64,000 nt of DNA from Parasponia andersonii (Eukaryota; Streptophyta; Magnoliopsida; Rosales; Cannabaceae): positions 1,208,455-1,272,454 of the forward strand of contig JXTB01000046.1 of NCBI GenBank assembly GCA_002914805.1, written 5' to 3'. The notes below the pieces were generated by a model that worked only from the letters and a program-made list of their open reading frames with translations, did not search any database and was not told the DNA's origin. Positions 15,805-27,879 of this stretch are shown in pieces (positions within the stretch are counted from its first letter, which is position 1; each line of letters opens with the position of its first letter). Position numbers and translations under genes: made by a program.

Positions 15805-16220
15805 ACTAGGAATTAAATGACCGAATCAAAAAAATTGCTAGACAGCAGAAACAATTTTTAAGCTCACAATATCCCAACAAGACCGAAAAAACTTCCTAGA
15901 AAAACCAATGCATTTATTTCAAAAACCGTAAACTGAATTTCCTTTTCATTAGGAGCCTGACAAAGCTCAGCATTTTTCGAAGAAGAAAACCAGATTCAGA
16001 ATAACCTCATGAACCATGGAGAAATTCCTAACCTGATTATGAGATTTAACAAACAAATCTGTGTAGAAAGACTGAATATGATTAGAGATCAAGTTTAAGT
16101 CTTCAACCACATCCTCACCAATTTTCATGTGATTCAATATTTTTTTGTTTTTCTTCGTTTTATCATATTATGAAAAAAGTTAGAATTCTGATCCCCATGC
16201 TTAAGCCATTTGACACTACT

Positions 16221-17201
16221 CTATTCCCAAAGGTAAATCTCTTCTTCAAGCAAAAAATTATCTAGAGAAGAGAGTGCATCAAACTCTTGGCTCAAAAGAT
16301 TGTTAGAAATACCTTCGACAGAAAGATGCTCTTGAATGACATTGATCTGTTCAGTAGTTTTGGAAATATTACGCTTCAAATTATCAAAGACCTGCCAATT
16401 CCAAACCTTTAATGCATATTTCAGATCCTTTAGCTTCTTAACAAGAATAGACATTGGCGAACTAAAAGCAAGATGGGACCAAATGCCTTGAAAATGAAAA
16501 GGTCGTGGCCCAATGGGGATGGTTAAATTGCAAGACAACAACAAGGAATGATGATCTGATTTCAAACGAGGTAAGCAAATACTAGCAATTTGACTCCAAT
16601 GGTCAAGAAAGCCCTCATTACAAAATGCTCTATCCAGGCGGGACATAACAATTCGGCCACCCTTGAACCACATCAAGTATGACGAGGATCTTGGTTGTCT
16701 AAATCAATCAAATTACAAAGAGTAACCCCTGCACGGAAGTCCTCACAAGATCACTGCTTGATAGTACCTATAGTCTCACGTGCTCCCATAATAAAGTTAA
16801 AATCTCCGAGAACCAGCCAGGGGTCATTCACATGCAAGACAGACAAAGAATCCCATAAGTCCTGACGAACTAAATAATCACAACTCGCATAAATAAAGCT
16901 AGCAAAAAATAAAGCACTATTAAACAAGAAAGACATAGAAACATGTTGAGAGTGAGATAGAATAACCTGAAAAATACAAATCACCGAATTGCAAAAACCC
17001 AAGCGAGGGAAGAGATTTATCATTTTGAGCAACTAGATTTAACCCAAAAGATCTCCAGAAACAAGCAGGAATGGAACTAAATGCGCACATTGGTTTAGCT
17101 AAGAAAATGATGTCAGGATGATGACTTACACATAAATCCTTAAGAACTTGACGAGTGCCAAGGTTAGAGACAACCCTACAATTCAAATAAAGGACTTTCA
17201 T
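16221..17201 (-). pseudogene. LINE ORF2 apurinic endonuclease domain
   Basis: The frame starts at the ATG at 17201 with MKVLYLNCRVVSNLGTRQ, the N-terminal endonuclease motif (WNxRG-like, degraded to LNCRVV). HHPDIIFLAKP follows. DPWLVLGDFNFI (about 16810) is the catalytic GDFN motif, and SRLDRAFCNEGF then LPRLKSDHHSLLLS (about 16560) carries the SDH catalytic Asp-His. The domain nicks target DNA for target-primed reverse transcription. Frameshifts and stops break it near 16680-16750. Confidence 0.9.
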
Positions 17202-17279
17202 TGAGAAATTGATTTTGTAGCCCGAGTAACAGGCCTGGAATACTAAGCTTGAATGTGAGTAACTTTCTTTTTCTTCTTT

Positions 17280-20200
17280 GATTGAACTTTCTGCCAACCC
17301 TCATCTTTAGAAGCAAAAACTTTCGAAGGGGAAAGATCATTTGTATTCAAACTGTCACTTTTTGACTCCATTGAAGGAGAGGAGTCATTTCGATCAAGTT
17401 GTTGTGCAAAAGTTGTTGTAGGGGCCTCAACACGAACATTTGCACCTGGTTGAGAAGAAGAAGCATTATTCCGGGGCAGTGTGTTATTGAAATCAACATC
17501 AGCAACATCATCTTCATCATTAGTAACATTCGCATTACCAACACAGACATCCTTATTAACAATATTAACAATATCTACTTAATCATTAGAAACATCCTCC
17601 TCATCAGCCCATAAATTCTGTTTTCCTCTCCTCTCCACCTCTCTATTTTGTGGCTCGGCAACAAGATCCTTCTTTAAAATTAAAAAGGCATTTTTGATAG
17701 GAACTTCTGTGGCTTATGGAGATTCCGTAATAAGGCGATATACTCTCTAGCGAGACCTCGAATGACCATACTCTTTTGATTCCCCGTCAAAAGTAGCCAC
17801 AATAGGTTTTCCATGCCTACAAGCCAAGGCAACATGACCAATAGTTTTGTAAGCAGTACAAAAGTCAGGAAGACATTCATACTCTAATGGAACAAATAAA
17901 GAATCTGAACCGACCTCCATCACTATAGAGTCTGATAGTGGCTGAGAAAGATAAATATCAATTAAAATGCGTGCAAAGTGTCCAAAGTCACCTTTAAGAG
18001 TCATTTTGTCAAACTAGATAAGAACACAACACCTCAAACTAAATTGAAAAGGATTTTCCGATCCCAATATATCCAAGGTAGCTCGTAAAACCTAACCCAA
18101 ATTTGGGAGTTGGTCTTATTTTAGGTAGCTAGATTGAAATTCGGAAACCAAGGTTGTAGACGCAAAATTTCCGGCTTTAAATTGAAAGAACTCATAGACC
18201 AAACTCTATTCTTTTCTTCCTCTAAACAAAGAAGAATATGAAAGAAACCTTTACCCAGAGAAATTAAATGCTAAGCAGGAGAAAGCTTCTAAAAAGATTG
18301 CAATTTAAATTTTAGGTCAGCCAACTTCCATAGAGTATCACCTTTAGACAAAAAGACTTGCCCAGTAAAAGAAAATTGACATAAATTCATTCTATTTTGT
18401 AAGACCTGATCGTCAACTTTCACACAAATATAATTGTCCTTAATAGTTGGTTTAGATAATTCTGAAGTAATAAGAGAGCCCTTGGGTTTCAAAAAATTCA
18501 AAGAAGAAGTTGAACCATTAACACTAATTTGACCTTGGGGAGTAAGACCACTTATTACATTTGCAAAAAAAGGACCTCCTGCCAAACCTGAACACAAGGA
18601 ATGACCTGAGTTTGCATTACAATAAGGCAAAGCATATGGACCAGCTTGCAAAACACCTGGTCATGAAAAAGGAATCCTCTTATCATTCAAAGAATTGATT
18701 GGATCATTAGAGATAATGTCATAACGGGCCTTCGAATATAGCCTAAAAACTGGAATTGCATCAGTAATATTCGAAGCCTTATGCAAATCAACCCCCAAAC
18801 CCAACGCATCCCCATTAACATTTATGGGTTTAAGTGCAACAACTCCAAACCCATAAATGAATCGACCACCATCTTTGACAAAAGAAGGAACCCATGTAAA
18901 TTCGTATGACCTAAAGTGGAGATGTAAAAACCCAGAATTTTTGAGGGTAATTTGGACATTTTACCAATTTTCTGGATAAAATATTGTGGGGACTAATTTG
19001 CAAAAGTTTTGTTCAGATGGACTAAATTGCAAGTTTTGGGGAACTAGATTGATAGAGATTTGAAATTTTGGGGATTGATGTGCAATTTTTGAAAAATTGC
19101 ACAGCCCAATAAAAAGGGGCCACGTGCACATCTTCCTCCCCCTCTCTCTCTCTCTTCTCTCTCCTCCCTCCCCCGAAACCTCTCTTTCTCTCTCCTCTCT
19201 TCTCCCTCTCGGCCAATCTCCCGTAGAGCCGCCGTCAACTGCCGTCCGGGCCGCCCACCGACCGACGTCGCCTCGCCTCACCGCCACGAAGCTCCACCGC
19301 CTGTCCCCGCTCGCTGCCGCCGCCTGGTTCGCCGGGAAACGCCATCGAAGCCGTCTCGAGCTCTTTCGGCCACCTTTCGGCCTCAAACCGGTCTCGTTGG
19401 ATTCGTATTGTCACAAGAATCATCAGGTATATTCAACTCCATTTTGCCCGGATTGAAAGTTGCCATTTTTTGGCATTTCGAGTTTATGGTTATTATTCTC
19501 GATCCGGCCGCTGGATTGTGTTTTTGACTGCATTTTTGGAATGTACTCGGCTAGGAATTCAGTGAAGAGGTCCGTTTATGGAATTGAAGCTCCGGTGAGA
19601 AATTTGATTTTTCGCACGAGGACGATCGAGGGCTTGGAATTGGTTCCCGACCCTCTGGACGATCGTCAATGACACTTTAAGGACCTAATAACGTGGTGTC
19701 GCTATTCTGTTGAGGTAGGGGTTTAGTTACCTTTGTTTTATACCGTTTTTGAGTTAAAACTTATTTTCTGCAATATATAAGAACAAGCGTATTTTTAATG
19801 ATTTGAATTATATGTGATGGAATCTGGTTATACGATATATACTGTACTGCTTTGGAAATTTGCTGTGTGCAGGTTATTTTGGGTATATCAAAAATAGGGC
19901 CGTTATGCTGCCCGTTTTTCTATAAAATCCTATTATGCATGTTTCATTGAAAAACCAGAGTACAGTAGTTTTTACACTTCAGTTCTGTATTGCATGTGTC
20001 ATAGGATCATACATGAGCACCGTGTTAGCATCGTGGGTTTTACAGTGTGGCGCTGCGTGCCCCACCGTCGGTGAAAGTCCGTAAACTTGCGCAAGGTCTT
20101 GTTACTTCTGATTACCTCCCCATTTGGCAGGTGTAGGCAATTCAGTTGCCCCTCCAGGTTTGGTAGGCGATACATGGGTGTCCCCTCCGAGTATGGGCTT

Positions 20201-21202
20201 AGGTATCAGGCAGGTTATTAGGTACACTTAGTGCCATCATCCTGGGTTTCCATAGATGAGAGGATGTGAGCTCATGGGTATGGGTTGATTTGTGTCATGT
20301 GCATATGGAGTGATGGTTTTTATTACACTGTTATATATATATTGGCTCTCGGTTTGGATTATATATATATATATACGTGTGTGTATGTTTTGGATTTGAA
20401 CTAACCATGGAGGAGATTCCCATCACTGAACTGTTTTTCCCCGAGGTAACTATTTTCCTACTGGGTATTGTATGCTCACCCCCCTTACCTTCCTCCTCAG
20501 GTGGTGTCCAGTGCGATCTTGGTGATCAAGAAGAGTAAGAAGTCATCCTGATTGCAGTTCGTCTCTTGGTAATGCTAGGAGTTTGTTGTCATAGTCTTTG
20601 GACTATTTGGATTTTTGTGTTAGCATTGAACCAAGATTACTGCTTTCTATTTTGTCTGCAAACTTATGCATGCTATTCTGGTATTGGACATCTGTTGTGA
20701 ATGATAATGATGCGGGGTTTGGTTTTTTTTTTTAATTAATTTTATGTTTTCAAGTAATTGTTCAATTTATGTTTGGTGGTGTATACGAACTGTGGGAGTG
20801 GTTCATGGGATGGAATTCCGAATATTTTATTTAAATGGACTGTTTTTATAAAAATTAGAACTTTTGACACTTTTCAAATAAATTAAGGAATTTCCCACCT
20901 TTGTGAAATTCCCCTTCTGCCACTAGCCCGGGTTTTGGGTCGTGACAGGAGATCTCATTTTTATTGTCCAAAGCACCACTTGATCGTGAAACTCCTCTAA
21001 CAACAAACCCTAGATTCACATTAGTAGCAGTAACATCACATAAAGAAATATTACCCAAAACCAGATCATTAAAAGATTTTCCTCCACCCTCTAGAGAGCA
21101 CTTGGCTGATTCGACCCCTAGCCCTGGGTTAAAATCACGACCATGAGCATATTTTGAAGTATCCAAACAGTCCTCAGAATCAAGAGAAGAAGCAGATTTC
21201 AA
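17280..21202 (-). pseudogene. LINE ORF1 (DUF4283-like plus zinc knuckle), interrupted
   Basis: The N-terminal part (MKSASSLDSEDCLD...) is open from 21202 to 20948. The coding text then resumes at 18922 after the solo Gypsy-like LTR. A DUF4283-type region runs from about 18340 (GDTLWKLADLKFKL) through LQPWFPNF and WVRFYELPW to about 18000. It is followed by GHFARILIDIYLSQP and a knuckle-like CTAYKTIGHVALACRHGK near 17830. In this family the domain coats element RNA. Several in-frame stops are present. An acidic, Asn-rich segment near 17350-17600 links to ORF2. Confidence 0.85.
18923..20947 (-). mobile_element. Solo Gypsy-like LTR, with GGAGA target duplication
   Basis: It starts TGTAAAAACCC and ends GGGTCGTGACA, the characteristic ends of a group of plant Ty3/Gypsy LTRs. 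Identical GGAGA flanks occur at 18918-18922 and 20948-20952. The 2,025-bp body contains a CT-rich leader and a GC-rich patch (19130-19400) that creates long chance frames on both strands. It interrupts LINE ORF1. By its ends the LTR reads on the plus strand, but with no internal domain the strand of the lost element is only inferred; the minus label here merely follows the host LINE. Confidence 0.9.
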
Positions 21203-21491
21203 ATAATAATCATTAAAAGAATTTCCTGAGAATAGATAAGCAGAGGTATAACGATCTAATGGAGTGGATATAGTAAAAGATTTTCAAGAATAACAAAGAA
21301 AAAATGCAAGATGGCCAACAAAGACCAAGAATCAGCCAAGAAAGTGACCAAGAATGATCAAAATCACCAAGATTAACCAAGAAAAGCAAAATCCCAGTAA
21401 GAAAACGTGAAACCCTAGCAAAAAAACATGAAACCCTAGCAGGCACTTTTTCCTATCCTTCACCTTCTTAAGATTGACCAAGATTAGGGAC

Positions 21492-22223
21492 TTAAATACT
21501 AAAAATGCTCCATGTAGGAAAGTTTTACTTTAAATTATTAATATTCAAATTATAAATGTATACCACACATATTTTATATATGAAACGTAAAGCTAAATTT
21601 AGAAGGATCTTATGGTTTATGATTTTTTTTTCTTTTTTCTTTAATTGATTTAAAACACATTCGTAAAGGACATATCAGAGCAAGTCTAATCTTTCTTCTA
21701 TGCAAACAACCATAGCTAGCTAGGGATGTACCATTACAAGCTTTCCATCCGAATATCTTCATTTGTTCGGCAGTTTGAGCATCCATTTTTTTTAGAGATT
21801 TATACCATTAAAATGTGGCATATGAAATGTTGTTATACAATTGGTATATTTGAACTCACTAAAAATAAGTCTAATTACATTCACTAGTTGAACGTAACAA
21901 TTCATATGTTATACGAAAACTTTGTTAAAAATTGTGGAATATCCTATATCTAAACTATCCCTTGATCACCATTTTCTTAATTATTTGGTAATCCTCAACC
22001 CTCTTCAACTACACAAATTTATTTATTTATTTTTTCAAAAGGTCACTTTATAATTAGAAACATATACTAAAAGAAAAATGAAGATAATGATTTATTTGCT
22101 TTTATTGCATTCATATACAAGATGTATATATCAATCTAGACGATGTACTTAAAAGAAAAACAAATTCTCAACAATGACTACATGAAACATAAAATATTGA
22201 AAAAAAGTGCAAATGGACAATTA
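21492..22223. other. AT-rich spacer
   Basis: No frame, repeat end or gene motif that I recognise was seen here. The base composition is strongly AT-rich, like the intergenic background. Confidence 0.4.
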
Positions 22224-22443
22224 TGTACTGATATATTGAAGCAGGTTCTAGGCGTTGTTTAAAGGAGTGTGTAACTAATTTTGTAACAAATTGTAGAAAT
22301 TGTTAGAAGTTAGTTTACTCTGTTTTGTAAATCTGTTAGAGAAAGTTTCGGTTCAGATATTCTTTGTAAAGAACTATATATATTGAAGTTAATGAATAAT
22401 AGAAAAATACAGTCATTTTACTCAAAAATATCTAGTTTTTACA
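22224..22443 (+). mobile_element. 5' LTR of a short-LTR Copia fragment
   Basis: It starts TGTACTG and ends TTTTTACA, followed directly by TGATATCAAATCTCTGA, a decayed form of the usual primer-binding TGGTATCAGAGC. A TAGAGAAAG...TTCGG stretch and an AATAATAG near the end fit a small Copia LTR of about 220 bp. Confidence 0.7.
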
Positions 22444-22479
22444 TGATATCAAATCTCTGAAAGTTCATGCTCTCTATCC

Positions 22480-22718
22480 ATGCCATCCTCTAGTTCTTCA
22501 AGTTCCACTCTTCCTCCCTCGTCTTCGGCTTCGATCATTGTAGCTCCAGCTCCGCCTCTAGTTTTTCCAATGAATCTTAATCCCATCAATCTTCGTCTTG
22601 ATCGGACCAACTACGTGTATTAGCATTCTCAGATTCTACCTGCTATCAGAGCTCATGATCTTGAAGGTTTTCTTCTTGGAACCAGAGCTAGTCCTACTTC
22701 GTTCATTCCAGATCTGGT
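22480..22718 (+). pseudogene. Copia gag N-terminus, broken
   Basis: From the ATG at 22480 the frame is Ser/Pro-rich, then reads LNPINLRLDRTNYVY, a stop, and HSQILPAIRAHDLEGFLLG, matching plant Copia gag (family form: ...KLDRNNYLLWRSQ...LHGHDLLGYLDG). The Trp codon has become TAG. The frame is cut off where the gag-only Copia element begins at 22719. Confidence 0.8.
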
Positions 22719-25033
22719 TGTTGGGAATCTAACCGATCCAGATTTGATGCTCCCAGGATCTCACTTCAAAGAAATGTGAGAATAATAGAGAAATAATAAC
22801 AAGGAATCGAAACTAATCTCAAAACACATTTAAGTGAAAAACTCCCAAATTAGGAAAAAAAATATTGTCTCTCAGAAAAGAATTTCATTATATAAAAAGA
22901 TTCTAGAATCATATAGATTTCCCTCTTTTCTACCCAATAACTCTAATACACCCAAACACTTTCTCACAAGTATTCTCTCATTCACATTTTATACCGCTAC
23001 TCTTTGAAATCTTCTCTTTCACTAAGAAACTCTACTTTCTTTGAAAGGAGAAACAAAGAAAAAAAAAGGATTTAATTAAAAGAGAGAACTTAAAATGCTT
23101 CCAAGTTTTGAGATGAAGAGAATGAAGAAATGAAGCCTCTATTTATAGGCTTTGAAAGGTAGTAAGAATATTATCTTTTATTATTGCTATTACGGCTACT
23201 TTTTTTCACTATTACTATTACGAATGCCCTTTTCATTATTACTATTACGGCTGCCCTTTTTTCTATTGCTATTACTACTGTTATTTTTACTTCTGTTCAC
23301 ACATACATTAACAATCTCCCACTTGAAGACTTGATTTCAATCATATCTTCACATATATCTCATTTCATAGCCTAAATTGCTATCATTGTCTTTATTGACA
23401 ATCATACTCCACCAAATGAGTATATATACTATTTAGAATTGACGAATTCTAAGAATTTCATTTCGGCTCATGTCGAAAGAACCTTGTTGATAATTATGGT
23501 GTTGACTCCCACATTTGGCTTCTCCGGGAATCCATCAGCCATCGACATCATTCAGCACACATCTTATATCAACACTAAACCAATGCTTGTGTGCAAACTT
23601 ACTGTTGCTAATTATGACACATCCTCTTTCATGACATCTTTGGAGATAAATGACATGTTATGAGGATGCACATATCATAATCAAAGGATAAGATCATTGT
23701 CTCTATCATAGGAAACAATATTAGCAGCATCACCAGATTTGGAGCTTTTAGCTGAACCTGCTCTAATTTTTTGATAATTTCTTTTCAGGTGTGTAGATTG
23801 TCCACACTCCCAGCATATTATATTCTTTTTCATGGAATTTTTCTTCCTAGTGTCAATTGCTAATGCTGAGCCTTCAGATGGAATATTACTTCCACCACTT
23901 ATCGGCCTTCTTTCTTAGACAAAAGTTTACTTGTGACTTTAGAAAAAACCACAGTTTCCTTCTTATGCACCAAAATAGGTTTTATATGCTCATAGAAAGG
24001 TAGAAGAGACTAGATGAATCGCAATATCTTATCTTCATCTTCAATCTTTACTCTAATAGCCTCCAGTTCATAAACGATACAATTCAAGACACTTAGATGA
24101 TCAGAAATTTTCGTACATTCATTCATACGCAATGTATGAAACTGCTCCTTTAGGTACACTCGATTTGAGACACTTTTTACCAGATACAATTCTTCAAGCT
24201 TTCTCCTGAGATCTTTGGCTGTCGTTATTCCAAGTACGTTTGTAAGGACATTTTTGGCCAAACACACACATATCATACTAGCAGCTCTCTCATCCAGATC
24301 ATCCCACTCTTTATTGCTTATACTAGATTTCTTAGAATCTTTGTCCTTGTAAGCCTCTTTGCTTTTTAAAACCTTGCACAATCTAGATTGAATCAATAAA
24401 TTCTTGACTTGTATTTGCTACAAGCCAAAATTGATGTTCCCATCAAATTCTCCATATTAGCTCTAATTGGAATTGAAATCTTGTTTCCTGACATCTCACT
24501 TCGTACTTCTAGCTTGAAAAACCGCTAAGAAAATTTCCAAGAAGGATTAAAGGGTTCAAATGCTCCCATTTGAATACAACCTCCTTACACAGAAATTCTT
24601 GGACTAAATCTAAGCTATAGTGCACTGAAGAATCCCGCTCTGATACTACTTGTTGAGAATCTGACCGACCCAGATTTGATGCTCCCAAGATTTCACTTCA
24701 AAGAAATATCAGAATAATAGAGAAATAATAACAAGGAATAGAAACTAATCTAACAACACAAGAATTTAAGTGAAAAACTCCTAAATCAAGAGAAAATCAT
24801 TGTCTCTTAGAAATGAATTTCACTATATGAAAAGATTCTATAATCATATAAATTTCTCTCTTTTCTATCCAATGACCTCAATACACTCAAGTACTTTCTC
24901 ACAAGTATTCTCTCATTCATACCTTACACTGTCACTCTTTAAAACCTTTTATTTTACAAAGAAATTCTACTCTCTTTGAAAAAAAAGATTTAATTAGAAG
25001 AGAGAACTTAAAATATTTCTAAGTTTTGAGAAT
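22719..25033 (-). mobile_element. Gag-only (internally deleted) Copia element
   Basis: Two direct repeats start TGTTGGGAATC (22719) and TGTTGAGAATC (24651). On the minus strand the 5' LTR is 25033-24651 (truncated) and the 3' LTR is 23313-22719 (595 bp, ends TGTTAATG...). The primer-binding site follows the 5' LTR as GTAGTATCAGAGCGGG (about 24650-24633), and the polypurine tract AAGTGGGAGAT abuts the 3' LTR. The interior is only about 1.3 kb and holds gag but no protease, integrase or RT. It resembles the gag-only LTR elements reported in plants (TR-GAG type). Confidence 0.85.
24010..24396 (-). pseudogene. Copia gag (UBN2-like) of the gag-only element
   Basis: The minus frame reads WDDLDERAASMICVCLAKNV, then DLRRKLEELYLVKSVSNRVY, LKEQFHTLRMNE and HLSVLNCIVYELEAIRVKIE, the helical core of plant Copia gag (family: L...Y...K.L...Q..T.KM.E...V..H...F). 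Gag forms the virus-like particle that packages element RNA. A CCHC-like zinc knuckle seems to lie just downstream (about 23780-23820). The N-terminal part lies above 24396 in another frame. Confidence 0.85.
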
Positions 25034-25699
25034 GAGCTACTGGAGTTCCACCTCCTTGAAAAATTTTGCTTTCCTATTTTTCTTTTATTTTTCTCGCCTC
25101 TTACATTATGTCGTCTCTATGAATATTCTCTCTCCTCCATCACATTATTTTCTTTGTATCTTCTTAGAAAGATAAACATTAGTTGAGCACTTATTAAGGT
25201 AAATTTTATGATTAATCAAAATGCACCTTTTATAATTTATTGAACTATTTATGTTACTATAGATGCATATATCAGCAGAGAAATGGTTTGAACACTAATA
25301 CATAACCTATGTTTTAGGAGCTCGCCATCAATAACTTGAAATTCAACCCATAAATGAGAAAAGAAAGATTGAGAAAATTATTTATAGAACTTTTGAAGTT
25401 GGTAAGAACAATTCTCCCTCATTTTATTTTATGTTATTATTATTATTATTTTAATTGTTATTATTATTATTATTATTTATTGTTGTCTTTTATGTCGGTG
25501 AGAGTTCTAACCAAATAAATTGCAAAAAAGAGAGTATAGTCGACCAAAGTCAAATTGGTATGGAAGTTTTTATTTCAATTATTTTAATTAGGTGAATAAT
25601 TTTTCATAAGTTTTATAACAAAGATTTGATAATTTATATTTTTTTCATTAATCTAATATGAAAAATATTTAAATTTATCTTCTTCTTTCTTCTAAATTT
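25034..25699. other. Spacer between the gag-only Copia element and the Helitron
   Basis: AT-rich sequence with an (ATT)n tract near 25436-25480. Part of it is probably Helitron 5' sequence, but no Helitron terminus could be fixed. No gene was recognised. Confidence 0.4.
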
Positions 25700-26639
25700 A
25701 TTTAAATTTCTTTTACAGGTATCATATATAGTACACAAAGAAATATGATTAAAATATTAGAAGATAGAGTAAAAGAACCAGACAAATTAAAGTTACCGAC
25801 AACATGTGAATATTGTAATGCAAAAAAATTCTCACATGAAACTAAAAGCTTTTGTTGTTCAAACAGAGAAATATTTCTAACATTAAATTATGCTCCTCAT
25901 CAATTATATGATTTATACACTTCTACATCAAGTGATACTCTAGAATTTCAAAAATATATTCGAACTTATAATAATAATTTTTATTTTACATAATTTGGTG
26001 CTAAATAGGATAAAAATTTATGTAAAAATGAAAAAGGTATATACACATTTCGAGTAAAAGGAAAAGTTTATCATTATATTAATGAGTTTCTTTCTTCAGA
26101 TAATCGTCCATCGATTATGTATCTCTACTTTTATGATACTGAACACGAAATTGAAAACTGATTGAATAATTCTCCCAAGCTTGATGCAAATATTTTACTT
26201 ATGTTAGTTGATATCTTACAAGTTAATCCTTACCGTTCATTTTTTCATAACTTTAAAGATATAACAGATTTGAAAAATTACAAAATTTGTATAAGAACTG
26301 ATTCTCAGTTAGATCAAAGAGTATATAATTCTCATTTAACTTCTCAAGTTGCTACAATATAATTAGATGATGATATTACATTAGAATATAAAAGTCGTGA
26401 TATAATTGTTTATTCACACTCTGGATTTAGTCGTAAAATTTAGTATTATTTTGATTATTACGTTTCTTTACAGTATCTTTTATTATTTCCTCATGGAGAT
26501 ACTGGCGGGCATAAAGGCATATTAAAGATTAATAAACAAAATATATCAAAATCTTATAATAATGAACATTTGATTCATGTACGGAATATAAGTTCTAGCA
26601 TGGATTTTATACAAAAAGAAACCAAAGGTATGTATAGTA

Positions 26640-27660
26640 TGATTTTTTATATCTACGACTAATCTATTTTTAATTGAATTTTTTAGTTCTTCTCATTGTT
26701 TTTCTTTTTCAGTTTCAAAGATTAGGAGGAAAAACACAATTTTGTGTCGCCAATACTATTGTTATAAGTTACAAATTAGACCTACTGATAAATCTATGCT
26801 TTTACGTTCTGTATACCTTCTTCAACAATGTATTGTAGATATTTTAACTATGACATACAATCCTAATTAGTGTGAAATTAAACAAGAATTAACAATATAT
26901 AAAAATGTTCAAAATAGACCTAATTTAGTTGCACGCATATTTAGAGCCAAATTAGAGGAAGTAAATTATGAATTGTTCAAAAAGCAAGTATCTGGTCATG
27001 TAGCAGCTTATGTANTGCTCATTTTTTTGATTATTTTAAAATCTAATTCAAAGATCCTTAGTCCAAAAAGTTTTGATACAATTGTAACAACTGAATTACT
27101 GAACTTAGAGAAGAATAAATATTTACATTCTATAGTAGTTAAATATATGATGCATGGCCCTTGTGCCAATTTAAATCCTATTAATATATGTACGAAGAAT
27201 GGTACATGCAAAAATCATTATCCTAAATTATATTCTTCAAAAACATACTTAGGAGATAATGAATATTCAAAATAAAAAAGGAGAAATGATGGTCAAAAAG
27301 TTAAAGTGAGAAGGCACTATTTAAATAATCAATGGGTTATACTTTATAATCCTTATTTAGTTGTAAAATTTGATTGTCATATGAATATAGAAATACACTC
27401 AACTGTTAAAACTATGAAATATCTATATAAATATATATATATATATATAAAGGACATGATCGAATTGCAATTTATATAAATGCAGAAGATAATACTGACA
27501 CTATAGATAAAATAAAAAATTTCTATTTAGCAAGGTGGATATCTATACCCAAAGCCATATGGAGAATATTTAGCTTTTTTCTGAATGAAATTCATCATTA
27601 TGTAATTACATTTCAATTACATCTTGAACATAAACAACTTGTTATATTTAAAAAAATCAG
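26640..27660 (+). pseudogene. Helitron Rep (HUH) nuclease region
   Basis: AHFLIIL, just after the expected HUH histidines, is recoverable only if one T of the run at about 27022 is ignored, and the base at 27015 is N. Downstream, [40 protein letters not shown] (microsatellite-expanded) and AIWRIFSFFLNE follow the Rep order. The Rep Tyr region is expected near YLYKY. The nuclease is not functional as read. Confidence 0.8.
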
Positions 27661-27879
27661 ATAATCTTACTAATGTTGTAAGCAATGACTTTGTATTAAG
27701 ATCTATGTTAACTAAATATTTTCATATGAATAAAATTACCGAGAAAGCAAGAACTCTCTTATATAAATAGTTTCCTGAATATTTTGTGTGGAATAACAGA
27801 GATAAGTTATGATCTTCAAGGAAAAAAGGCAGTGTTATTGGAAGAATCGTTACCGCTAATCCAACAAAAGGAGAAAGAT

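Larger units (their letters stand above)
11216..21482 (-). mobile_element. L1-type non-LTR retrotransposon (LINE), decayed, split by two solo LTRs
   Basis: On the minus strand the order is ORF1 (DUF4283-like domain plus zinc knuckle), then ORF2 with endonuclease, reverse transcriptase, zinc-binding and RNase H regions, then a poly(A) tail seen as T(11) at 11216-11226. Without the two LTR insertions the element is about 6.6 kb, normal for a plant L1. The sequence next to the tail, ATTATGGAC (11207-11215), resembles ATTAGGGAC at 21483-21491, a possible 9-bp target duplication with one mismatch that would set the 5' end. Many stops and frameshifts show that it is dead. The class is certain; the 5' boundary is tentative. 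Confidence 0.9.

Noticed and set aside
17347-17614. Leu/Met-rich minus frame and Ile/Asn-rich plus frame
   Set aside because: Shadows of the acidic, Asn-rich linker between LINE ORF1 and ORF2.
19022-19456. Several overlapping long frames on both strands
   Set aside because: They come from the CT-rich and GC-rich patch of the solo Gypsy-like LTR, full of low-complexity Arg/Glu or Ser/Pro/Leu, with no recognisable domain.
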